From: Citrus sinensis
Lineage: Eukaryota > Streptophyta > Magnoliopsida > Sapindales > Rutaceae
Assembly (NCBI RefSeq): GCF_022201045.2
Contig: NC_068560.1
Location: 30,955,501-31,019,500 of the forward strand
DNA: 64,000 nucleotides
Direction of reading: 5' to 3'
The first letter of the stretch is position 1. The number at the start of each line of letters is the position of its first letter. This document shows, piece by piece, positions 48,736 through 60,200 of the stretch. A model generated the notes under the pieces. The model ran no database searches and was not told the DNA's origin. It saw nothing but the letters and a program-made list of their open reading frames with translations. The position numbers and the translations under genes are program-made.

Positions 48736-49756
48736 ATTATTATTATTATTATTAAAATTACATGACACTAATACTCAAATTACAACTCATATTACATGAG
48801 AGTATTAGACAATTACTAGTTTTATATTAAATCTTATATATTTATAATTAGAAAATTATTGATTTTACACTAAATTTTATATACAATCAGACAATTACTA
48901 TGACTAATCTTACATTAAATCTCATATATTTACAATTAGATAATTATTAGAACTAGTCTTATATTAATGGTATGTTTACTTGGGGATTTAGGGAATGAGA
49001 ATGAAACCCATCTTTACTTGGCAAAATATAATTTAAAAATGAGAATAAAATGTGTGGCTCTCATATAATTTGTGAATAAGGAATGGAAATCTCATTCCCA
49101 TGAGGGGGTTGGGAATGAGAATTCTCATTTCCTAAACTGACTTTTGTATATCTCTAATTTTTTTTCATATTTTTCGAATTACCATCGTTCAAATCACAAT
49201 TAATTTTATTATTTTAAATGTCATTATTATTATTATTAAATTTTATTAACTTTGTTATTTTAGTTATTATTAATTATTGTTATTATTAATATTATCATTA
49301 TTATCATTTATTATTATTATTAATTTTATTTTTTTAATTAATCTCATTTTCATAATAATATTTATACATGTATCTAGTTAATGAAAATTACATTATTTAA
49401 TATTATGGGTATTTTGGTAAATTGATTCTCATTCCCATTTATTTTACCAAGTAAACACATCAATGACATTCAAGTGCATTCTCATTCCCATTTATTTTTG
49501 CCAAGTAAACATTAGAATCTCATTCATAATCCCGATTCTCATTCTAGCTCATTTTCATTCTATAAAATAAACGCACCATAAATCTAATATACAATCAGAC
49601 AATTATTAGGATTAATCTTACATTAAATCTTATAAATTTTCAAGGGACATTTGTCATCATTCAATTATTATAAATAATTGGAAAAGAATTTAAACCCCCA
49701 CGAGCCTTCACAATTATGAGAGTAGTGGCTCTGCCACTCGGCTAAAAGATAAGTGG
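48736..49756 (-). mobile_element. tRNA-derived SINE-like retroposon, copy 2, split by a MITE
   Basis: On the minus strand it begins with box A-like TTTTAGCCGAGTGGCAGAG (near 49730-49750), has a weak box B (GGGTTTAAATTC, near 49690) and ends in a TAA/ATT repeat tail. The 12-bp repeats TTGATAATTATT flank it exactly (48724-48735 and 49757-49768). It is homologous to copy 1 at 46731-47119. A 611-bp MITE (48968-49578) is inserted within it; without that, the element is about 410 bp. Confidence 0.6.
48968..49578. mobile_element. PIF/Harbinger-like MITE nested in the SINE-like copy
   Basis: The ends TGGTATGTTTACTT and, in reverse complement, TGGTGCGTTTATTTT are inverted repeats. The trinucleotide TAA borders both sides (48965-48967 and 49579-49581). 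The outer parts carry repeated GGGAATGAGAATG / ATTCTCATTCCC motifs, and the core is ATT-rich. No coding capacity. A 3-bp TAA/TTA duplication points to PIF/Harbinger. Confidence 0.6.
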
Positions 49757-50213
49757 TTGATAATTATTCTTTTACTACAATGGTTATCACTTCATTTTCT
49801 TATTTGTTATAAAAATATAAGAATTTGAGTTTTTTTTAAAGTACGTTGTGAGAGATTTTTTTATTATTCCAAAAAAGAATCTCCTTTAATTCTTCACTTG
49901 GAGCATAGATATTTGGATTGATAGGTCTCAATGCCGCCTCTCTTTTATTGCTTTATCATAGTGGATTTTTTATTTAAACGGGTACTCATTATTACTTAAT
50001 TCATCTATAACTTATTTAAAATTCAAAGCAACATATATTATGTTTCTTAAAAAAATTTGGATGGAGATGAGAAACCATACGAAACAAATATCAATTCTAC
50101 TTTTATTATTACTTAAATTAAAATAAACATAAATGTAAAGCACATTTATAGTAAGTCAAATTATTCTTAGAGGACTACTTATTCACTGAGGGGATGTTTG
50201 TTTTATTAACTTA

Positions 50214-50834
50214 GGTGGCGTTTGTTTTTTTGTCTGAAATCTTAATAGACCTGAATTAGTCTGAATTCTGAATAGATCTGAATGTCTGAATTTGAATAAT
50301 ATGTTTGTTTTTTCGTCTGAATCTCGAAAAATAAGTATTAAGTTGTTTGTTTTTTTTCAACTGAAAAAGCTGAAAATATGTACTTTTACATTTGTATCCT
50401 TATTAAATTTGAATGTCAAATAAATAATATATTAAATACCACAATATTTTAACATTTATAAGTAAAACTATATTCAAGTGAATATATAATTATTTTAGAA
50501 TTTTAATATATAAAATACCATAAATTTCAAATTTTATCGTATATAATACAAGAAAGAAAAAACATGGATATTTTTATGTTGGGTAAATGTCTATGGGTGA
50601 GTTTTGGGATAGACATGAAAAATAAATTATAAAATATGGATATTTTTGACATTAGTAAGTAATTGACTTAATTCAAATTTCTCCATTAAGTAACAAGCCA
50701 AAAAATTTGGCTTATTTTATTAAGTCAAAATTATCTAAAAAGTCTCATTAAGTTATAAAAACAAACACCTCTAATTAACTTAATTAATTAAGTTAAGTCA
50801 CTTTAAGTTATTAAGTTAAAAAACAAACGCCACC
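50214..50834. mobile_element. PIF/Harbinger-like MITE with 17-bp perfect terminal repeats
   Basis: It begins GGTGGCGTTTGTTTTTT and ends with the exact inverse; TTA borders both sides (50211-50213, 50835-50837). Its interior has repeated TCTGAAT motifs and an AATTAAGTTAAG-type palindrome. It is 621 bp and non-coding. Confidence 0.75.
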
Positions 50835-50853
50835 TTAATGACTTTAATGGACT

Positions 50854-51550
50854 TAGAGGTTGTTTATTAAATATTGAAGTTTGAAATTTTATTAATTTCA
50901 GACATTTTTTAAAACATGCTTGTTTGTTTTTTGAAACTTATGTCTGATTTTAAAACATTTACATCTTAATAGAAAAAGTAAACTTTTGTGACTTTTATCT
51001 AAATGGAAAAGGTCTGAATGACAAGTAAATATTATATTCCAAAAATATCTATGTAAAATAACTTATTTCCTAAACTATAAAATATAATCCTATTTTTTGT
51101 TTTAATTTATAAGGACATAAATGTCAAATAACCAAGTTCAAGATGTTTTTTATTGTAAAAACAAACAAGATGTCATTTATATTTAGATATTTAAAAAAGA
51201 AAAACAAACATATCATAAACTACAATGAAATTGATTAACGTATGCTAATTAAGAATATTAAAGAATTGTATTCAATTGAATGAGATTTATGTTATGATAA
51301 TATATTATCTCATTTATGTTATTTGAGATGTTTATTATTTGTTTCACATTTATAATTTGTAAGCGCACACATGTAAAAATACCAGTTTTCAGATTATTTA
51401 AGTTAAAAAAAATCAAACAACAAAATATTTATTTTTAGTAATTAAGAAAAAAAATAAACATATCATTTAAATTTAAACATTCAGCTCTGTTAAGAATTCA
51501 AACTAATTCAAATATGTTTAGATTTCAGACAAAAATAACAAACGTCACAT
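50854..51550. mobile_element. Related MITE adjoining the previous one
   Basis: The left end (GAGGTTGTTTATTA) and right end (TGTGACGTTTGTTATTTTTG in reverse complement) are diverged inverted repeats of the same style as 50214-50834, with TTA at each border. The interior shares GTCTGAAAT-type motifs with its neighbour. Boundaries are less sure. Confidence 0.45.
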
Positions 51551-52072
51551 TAGTCATTACATCATCAAGACTTTAAATATGAGCTGTTTCGACAACTTAA
51601 AGCACAATACCAATACTAATTCTTATCTAATTATTAATATTTTTAGTTATTTATTAACCATTCATCCATTACATTTGATTTCATCTTACAATATTCATAC
51701 ATTCGCCTAACATTCCCTAAGCACCACTATTTATATTTGGCAATTTTCCAAATTGGTTTTTGATTTTGGTCTAGATTTGCTTGTCCACGGTCCCAAATGA
51801 TGGCGTCTATACGACATGCAGAAATTTCATACTTACAGTAGTCCGATCTCAAAGAAATCGCTATACAAGACAAAATTTGTTTGACCATTTTGAGGATTTA
51901 ATACTATAAATTTGTTTGACCATTCGACACATATGTGAAACTCTTTTCTTTTGTTGTGCTCTTAGAGTCAGCATTTCATCCTGAAATTACTGTGCAAAGA
52001 AAGGCAACGTTATGTTATTTATGTACTTTTGTGTGGCCAAAATGGAATTTTCCCTGGTTTGACGAAATCATC

Positions 52073-52079
<7 letters not shown>

Positions 52080-52113
<34 letters not shown>
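52080..52113. repeat. Poly(A) run of more than 30 bases
   Basis: A long A homopolymer, possibly the tail of an old retroposon, but the flanks show no clear body or duplication. Its length may also be affected by sequencing error. Confidence 0.8.
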
Positions 52114-52114
<1 letters not shown>

Positions 52115-52390
52115 ATTACATCACCAAAGATCACCAAATTTTTGCACCAAAGCCACGATCACAAAATTATTTTATTTTATTTTTATATTTACTTAAAACA
52201 CGTCACGTCACAGAATGAGATCGCTTCTAGATATTATATTGTATTGCAATTTAAGAAACTTCGGCCTTTAAAAAGAATTAGGCAAATAAGAATAAACTTA
52301 TGAATTGAATGTTACTAATATTAGAGAAATTGTGGGTATAATAAACCATATCACCCTTCTTTTAAATTGAGGTCGGATGATTGTATTAAA

Positions 52391-52592
52391 ATTTATGGTA
52401 AATACTAGTTATTATAATTTAAAAGTTAAATTGATTTGATTTTACACCTGTATAATGTAAAATTTATTATATATTTTCTAATTATGTTAATATTATTATT
52501 TAAAAATTATATTTGCTACGTACTATTAATTTTTATTTTATAGTTACAATATTTTTCTACAGCAGTAAATTACAACACTTTAATACCAAATC
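52391..52592 (-). mobile_element. hAT-like MITE, copy 2
   Basis: Reverse-complement relative of 9911-10130, with TATGGTAAATACTAG at one end and TAATACCAAA at the other. Alignment spans almost the whole element, with many substitutions, so the two insertions are old or came from diverged sources. Confidence 0.55.
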
Positions 52593-53037
52593 AGAACTTA
52601 GTGTATAAGAAGTAATTTGAAAAATTTTCTAAAAATTTCGTGGTATCCTTCTTTGTTACATATAATCGTATCTTTTACTAACATCCATATAATGATAATG
52701 TTCAATACAAGGATTGTTCCTGCATTCTTTTTTTCGTTTATAAGTATCAAAATTGAATTGAACATAGATTGACTTGGATAAAGGAGGAGGATAACCCAAG
52801 AGAGGATGTTGAATCCTATTGAAATTGAAAGTTATTGCTGCTAACGTTGGTGACGAGTGACTCCAATCACTTTCAATAATTGAGTTATAACTCTAAACAG
52901 GGTAAGTCAAAAAAATTGGGGTGCCTTTTTTCGATTTCCCATTATGTGTTGACCATTCTTTCAATCAATTAAGGCCTTGAACGCATGTTAATATTAAATA
53001 CTAAAAAGTATCAATGAATTTATGGATTGCCTTGAAG

Positions 53038-53420
53038 AGTAAGGTACTGTTTATTATTTTATATGAATTTTTAATATGTATAAATGTGACTAAAGTTTAA
53101 ATGGGTTTGAATATAAATATTTGAATAACATTTTTTATATATGAATAAAAGTGCCATCTTGTTTATTTTTATAAATTTAAAAAATTTAAACATAATTATT
53201 AAACATATATGTTCTTGTAAGTCAAAACAAAAAAATGGTTAGGTTTTATATTTTAAAAAATAAGTATATTTTAATAGATATACTTTGGGATATAATATTT
53301 ACTACATATTCTAACATTTTTCATTAAGATAAAAAATACAAAAATTCACTTTTCCTATTCAGATGTGATTATGAAAATCATACATAAAATACAAAAAAAT
53401 AAACAAGCATATTCACTCTT
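53038..53420. mobile_element. Possible MITE upstream of UPL1
   Basis: The ends (AAGGTACTGTTTATTATTTTAT and, inverted, GAATATGCTTGTTTATTTTTT) are imperfect inverted repeats around an AT-rich, non-coding core. Style resembles the elements at 50214-51550. Confidence 0.35.
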
Positions 53421-53800
53421 TGATGGTATGCTTTTTTTAGCGACCATTGTAAAATATGGAGAAAAAATAAGTTATTAAAAAATTAAGTGATAAAAATGAA
53501 ATTCTAGAAGGAATAATCTCAGGACGCACAAGAGGGAGGTCTAAGTTTAGATTGGAGTTCGAACTCAGTCCTGTTTGGCTAGAAAGAAAAAAAAGGTAGA
53601 CGCAAATTCGTAATAATAAAATATAAAATATGGAAACCGACTTGATTAAAAAATGAAAAGGAAAGAAAGAAAAAGAAATACAGGAAACTAGAAGGGGCAA
53701 GAAATGCAAAACGGCCTTTCTCAAAACGAGAGCGACTGCAAGTTGAAACAACTCGGTCGCATACTCACTGTGTTGCTTTGTGTGCGTCAGCCTCTCACTG

Positions 53801-53808
53801 TATAAATA
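53801..53808 (+). promoter_or_regulatory. TATA box of the UPL1-like gene
   Basis: TATAAATA in good context lies about 490 bases upstream of the start codon. The predicted transcript start near 53830 is followed by a CT-rich leader and a probable leader intron. Confidence 0.6.
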
Positions 53809-53990
53809 GAACTGTGTCTTCCGTGGCGAACAATAATGACCTAAAAATACAAAATTATTTTGTCATTTAATTGCAAACAAAAGCATAAACCAAGAAAAGG
53901 CTAAAATAAAAAGAAAAAAATAATAACAAAACAAAAACAAACCCCACCTCTCTTTTCCTTCTTCTCTTTGCTTTGGGGTTTCGCCTCTCT

Positions 53991-53995
<5 letters not shown>

Positions 53996-54028
<33 letters not shown>
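53996..54028. repeat. CT microsatellite in the UPL1-like 5' leader
   Basis: About 16 CT units downstream of the TATA box. CT-rich leaders are common in plant genes and can affect expression; this tract is likely length-variable. Confidence 0.85.
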
Positions 54029-54032
<4 letters not shown>

Positions 54033-54087
54033 TAAATCTCTCCCACTCTCTCTTAAATCTCTCTCAGTATTTTTATATGCCTCTCAG

Positions 54088-54259
54088 GTATCTGATCTAA
54101 CTTGGTTTTCTTCTTCAAAAAGTTTATTTTCTAGTTAAAATTGCAGTGGTTTTAAGGGGTTTTGCTTTGGTTGGTTGGATTTCTTTTTTCAAATTTTTTT
54201 TAGAGGTTATTATTATTATTATTATTATTATTTTAAAAATTTTTGTGTTTTTGTGGCAG
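54088..54259 (+). other. Probable 5'-UTR intron of the UPL1-like gene
   Basis: A donor at CTCAG|GTATCT (54088) and an acceptor at TTGTGGCAG (54259) bracket a T-rich stretch containing an ATT repeat. Inferred from sites only. Confidence 0.45.
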
Positions 54260-54296
54260 TAGTCTTAGAAAGCAGCGAATTTTGAGTTGAGATGAG

Positions 54297-57200
54297 ATGG
54301 CGACCGCAAGATCAACTTTGCCGGCGAGGCTGCGACAGCTTATTTCCGGCGAGAACTCTATCGGTCCTTCTGTTAAACTCGACTCTGAGCCCGTAAGTTT
54401 TTTTTCCTAAATTTAAGTCCTGTTATTTTGTTTTGTTTTATTTTTTGTTAACCTCTCTTATGATTAGGGTTTTATTGAAAAATACGAATACTGTGTGTTC
54501 AAGTCGTTGATTAGGGTTTTGTTAGGGCCTTATTGTTTTCTATGGTCAGATTTGATTGAAAAAAGGGGGTCTAATGGGCCCCACTTGAATTGAGCCTCTC
54601 ATTTTTTGTGTTGGCTGCTGCCGGCAACTGGCTTTAGTGTCTGCTACTAATTTGGTATAATCTTGTGTCGTAAGTGTGTGTTGATATACTTTTAAGTTAA
54701 TAGAATTGTAAGGCTGCCTTAGTTTTAATTCTCTAGTATTTTATTGAGGTTGTTAATCTGATAAAAGGGTGTATGTTGTTTGTTTCTTAGAGGTTAGAGG
54801 TAGCAGTGAGCCGAAAATTATGATATCGACTGTGACCTAACATGGTAATGTTTTAAGTGAATGACATCAATGCTAGTTGGATATTTCTGATTAAAACTTT
54901 TGCATCGGATGTTTTCAAACTAACCTTTATCCTATGGTGTCTTGAAATTTGCACGATAGCCATTTCCCATGGTATGTCTAGTTATAAATGTTACAATGGT
55001 GGCCTTTGTTTGAAGTGGTACACCTACTGAATACTGACTTCCAAAGACTGGATATGAGGCTAATGAACTGCTTTAGTTCTTTTTGGCTGACTAAAGGCCT
55101 TGTATGCATTGCCGTGTCCTTTTTGTTTGATACTTTTCTAGAATAGGTTCTTGGAATCCTCTCAATGATGCTAACAGATCCTTGCAATTTTTTAACTTTT
55201 AATGACTGTAACTTATGGAGTCTGGACATTCATGCTGTGGTGGTCTGATAGATTCATCAAGTTAAATAAAAGTGTGTAGGTTTGTAACATAGGTTCTGAT
55301 TAGAAATCTTTCACTCTTGCGACTGAACGTATTATCTGATCAAACTTAGGAGGTCATTTACTGGTAATTTTTTGCTATGTTTTGAGTTTGCATTGCTTCC
55401 TGTTGTCTTATTTCCATTTAATTATTCTTCTCAGCATCCATCTATAAATAACTGTTTGGTTAAATGACATTTCATGAGTGAATTTCTTCTAATTGAATAC
55501 CTGGAAATGGTCTAAATTGCTAACTAAATATTTGAGTGTGATAAGCAGTGACTGAGTATGTCATTCTAGTGTAATGATATTTCTAAATTGCTGTTTGCAT
55601 TTACCATGCAAACTTTATGTTTGGGAGTATTACTTTCATTCATCCATTTGTCTAAAAGTAAACATATGTTTGCCAAGAATATATTTGGAATTATTGTTCA
55701 CATTTTTATAATACTTTTGCTTCATTTGGATTATTTTGCATTTTTTTATTTTTTTAATCTAATGCTTAATTTGTGTCTCTATTGCAGCCTCCTAAAATTA
55801 AAGCCTTCATTGACAAGGTGATCCACAGTCCATTACAAGACATAGTAATACCTCTATCTGGCTTTCGCTGGGAGTACAGTAAGGTGAGAACATGCTAAAC
55901 CTCATGGGTCAAGTTTTCTATTGATCCCCCTTGTGTTCTTTTACTCACCTGTTCCTTTGACTTCAGGGAAATTTTCATCATTGGAGGCCATTGTTTCTGC
56001 ATTTTGATACATATTTCAAGACATACTTGGCTTCTAGGAACGACCTTTTATTGTCAGATAAAATTTTAGAAGATGATACTCCATTTCCAAAACATGAAGT
56101 TCTTCAAATATTACGAGTAATGCAAATAATATTGGAGAATTGTCCTAACAAGGGTTCATTTGACGGCTTAGAGGTAAGTCATGTATTTCTCACAAGTAAT
56201 CTCCAACTGAAAGGATCGAATGTGAATTTGTTATTTATCATTTTAACCTGTTAGATATAAGCAAGCATATGCAACTGTGTTTGGTCTGATATATTTTTCT
56301 TGTTCATGTTCAGCATTTCAAGCTCCTACTTTCTTCCACAGATCCTGAGATTCTTATAGCCACATTAGAGACGCTTTCTGCACTTGTGAAAATAAATCCA
56401 TCTAAGCTGCATGGAAATGGGAAGTTGATTGGATTGGGCTCTGTAAACAGCTCTCTCTTATCTTTAGCTCAGGGATGGGGGAGCAAGGAAGAGGGCTTAG
56501 GTTTATACTCATGTGTTATGGCAAATGAGAGAAAGCAGGAGGATGGGCTTTCTTTGTTTCCATCTGAAGAAGAAAATGATGGCGACAAGTCTCATTATCG
56601 AGTTGGTTCGACACTCTATTTTGAATTGCATGGGCTCAGTGCCCAGAGCACTGAGGAAAACAGTTGCAATGCAAGTTTTTCAAGCTCAAGAGTTATACAT
56701 ATTCCAGACCTACATTTAAGGAAGGAGGATGATCTGGTTTTGATGAAACAGTGCATCGAACAGTACAACGTAGCTTCTGAGCTCCGGTTTGCGTTGCTGA
56801 CAAGAATCAGATATGCTCATGCCTTCCGCTCACCCAGAATATGCAGGCTGTACAGCAGGATCTGCCTTCTTGCCTTTATTGTGCTTGTTCAGTCTAGTGA
56901 TGCCAATGATGAGCTGATTTCCTTTTTCGCTAATGAGCCTGAGTATACAAATGAGTTAATCAGGATTGTACGGTCTGATGAAACTGTTCCTGGGACTATT
57001 AGAACTCTTGCAATGCTTTCTTTGGGAGCCCAGTTAGCTGCATATTCATCGTCTCATGAGCGGGCACGCATTCTGAGTGGATCAACTATCAGTTTTGCTA
57101 TTGGGAATCGGATGATTCTTCTTAATGTGCTTCAGAGGGCAATTATGTCTCTGAAAAATTCCAATGACCCATCATCCCTCGCCTTTATTGAGGCACTTCT

Positions 57201-60200
57201 TCATTTCTACATGCTTCACATTATTTCATCCTCAGCTTCAGGGACTAATGTGAGGGGTTCTGGAATGGTATCCACTTTTTTGCCGCTGTTGGAGGATTCT
57301 GATCCTGCCCATATTCATCTTGTCTACTTGGCTGTGAAAGGTTTACAGAAGCTAATGGACTACAGTAGTTCAGCGGTGACAGTGCTTAGAGATTTGGGGG
57401 GAGTGGAGCTGATGGCCCAGAGGCTACAAATTGAAGTACATAGAATTGTTGGTTTAGCTGCAGAAAATCACAATTCGATGAATATCAGTGAGTTTTCGAG
57501 ATATAATGAAGATCATGTTTACACCCAGAAGAGGCTTATCAAGGTTCTTCTGAAGGCACTGGGGTCTGCTACATATGCCCCTGCAAATTCTACCCGACCA
57601 CCCCTAAACTCCCATGATAGCGCTTTACCTGGTACTTTGTCACTAATATATGGAAATGTAGATAAATTTGGAGGCGAAATTTATTACTCAGCTGTAACTG
57701 TTATGAGTGAAATTATTCACAAAGACCCAACCTGTCTCCCTCTGTTGCTTGAAATGGGTCTTCCTGATGCATTCTTGTCATCGGTGGTATCTGGAATACT
57801 TCCTTCTTCAAAGGCCATTACATGTGTTCCAAATGGCCTTGGTGCCATCTGTCTCAATGCCAAAGGATTAGAAGCAGTGAAAGAAGCTTCAGCATTGCGA
57901 TTCCTTGTGGACATATTTACCAGCAAAAAATATGTCATTCCAATGAATGATGCTGTTGTTCCACTGGCAAATGCAGTGGAAGAACTCCTGCGCCATGTGT
58001 CTTCGTTGAGGGGCACGGGTGTTGATATAATCATTGAAATTGTTGATAAAATTGCTTTGCTTGGGGACAATAACTCTGCTGGGTCATCGGGGAAGATTGG
58101 TTCGAGTACTGCAATGGAAATGGATTCTGAAGACAGAGAAAATGAAGGACCTAGCTGTTTGCTTGATGCGGTTGATTCTGCTGCTGATGGCATCAGTGAT
58201 ACAGTTGATTCCACTACTGCTACAGAAGGCATTAGTGATGAGCAGTTTGTTCAATTATCAATATTCCATTTGATGGTTCTGCTTCATAGAACAATGGAGA
58301 ATACTGAAACCTGTCGGTTATTTGTGGAGAAATCGGGAATAGAAGCTTTACTAAAGCTTCTATTAAGGCCAAGTATTGCACAGTCATCTGAAGGAACATC
58401 TATTGCCTTGCACAGCACTATGGTCTTCAAGGGTTTTACTCAACATCACTCAGCTCCTCTGGCGCGTGCCTTCTGTTCTGCCCTTAGGGATCATTTGAAG
58501 AAAGTTTTGGCTAGATTTAGTGCAGTTTCAGGGTCTTTTCTGCTGGATCCAAGGATAGTGCCAGATAATGGCCTCTTTTCATCTCTTTTCCTTGTTGAGT
58601 TCCTTCTATTTCTTGCTGCCTCCAAGGACAATCGTTGGGTAACTGCACTACTGGCAGAATTTGGAAATGGTAGCAAAGATGTTCTTACAGATATTGGGCG
58701 GGTCCATCGTGAAATTTTATGGCAGATTGCTCTTCTTGAAGATGCCAAACTTGAGCTGGAGGATGATGGAGCTGATTCTGCTGCTGAACCACAACAGTCT
58801 GAATTAAGTACACATGAGTCTGAAGAGCAAAGATTCAACTCGTTCAGGCAGTTCCTTGATCCTTTATTGAGGAGGAGGACATCAGGATGGAGTATTGAAG
58901 CTCAGTTTTTTGATCTCATCAACCTATACCGTGATCTTGGGCGTGCCACTGGCTTTAGACATAGGCTGAGTACTGACAGTCCTTCAAATCTCTGGCTTGG
59001 AGCCAATCCTTCTCCTTCATCGGATGCTGCTGATTCTGGCAGTAAAAAGGAATACGATAAGCAGAGATCATATTATACCTCTTGCTGCGACATGGTGAGA
59101 TCACTTTCCTTTCACATTACCCATTTGTTTCAGGAGCTGGGGAAGGCAATGTTGCTTCCTGCTCGTCGGCGAGATGAAACTGTGAGTGTGTCCCCTTCTT
59201 CGAAATCAGTGGCTTCTACTTTTGCTTCCATTGCACTGGATCACATGAATTTTGGAGGCCATGTAAATCCTTCTAGATCCGAGGCTTCTATATCAACCAA
59301 ATGTCGCTACTTTGGTAAAGTTGTTAATTTCATTGATGGCATTCTACTGGACAGGCCGGAATCCTGTAATCCAATATTGTTAAATTGCTTATACGGGCAT
59401 GGGGTTGTTCAATCAGTTTTGATGACATTTGAAGCTACGAGTCAATTGCTTTTTGCGGTTAACAGGACTCCTGCATCTCCAATGGAGACTGATGATGGAA
59501 ATGTAAAACAAGATGAAAAGGAAGATGCAGATCATGCTTGGATCTATGGTCCCTTGGCAAGTTATGGTAAACTTATGGATCACATGGTAACATCTTCTTT
59601 TATTTTATCTCCATTTACGAGACACTTGCTTTCACAGCCTCTTATAAATGGAGATATACCTTTCCCACGGGATGCTGAGACTTTTGTGAAGATGCTTCAA
59701 TCCATGGTATTGAAGGCAGTGCTTCCTGTTTGGACTCATCCACAGTTTACTGAATGCAGCTATGATTTCATTACTGCAATTATTTCTATCATTAGGCACA
59801 TTTACTCTGGGGTTGAAGTGAAAAATGTCAGTAGCAGTACCAATGCTCGTATTACTGGCCCTCCTCCAAATGAAACAACTATTTCAACAATTGTGGAGAT
59901 GGGTTTTTCCAGGCCTAGGGCAGAGGAAGCTTTAAGGCAAGTTGGATCAAATAGCGTGGAGCTGGCAATGGAGTGGTTATTTTCCCATCCAGAGGAAGCC
60001 CAAGAAGATGATGAACTTGCCCGTGCACTTGCCATGTCCCTGGGAAACTCTGAATCAGAAGGAAAGGAAGATGCTGCAAATGTCAGTTCTCAGCCACTTG
60101 AAGAAGAAATGGCCCAACTTCCTCCAATTGAAGAGTTGTTATCAACATGCACAAAGCTGCTTCTGATGAAGGAACCTCTAGCTTTTCCGGTTCGGGACCT

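Noticed and set aside
51935..52303. 122-codon frame around the poly(A) run
   Set aside because: A third of it is encoded by a homopolymer, and the rest has no recognisable features.
53521..53590. A GGAGTTCGAACTC string as the box B of another SINE
   Set aside because: No matching box A at the right distance and no tail or duplications.
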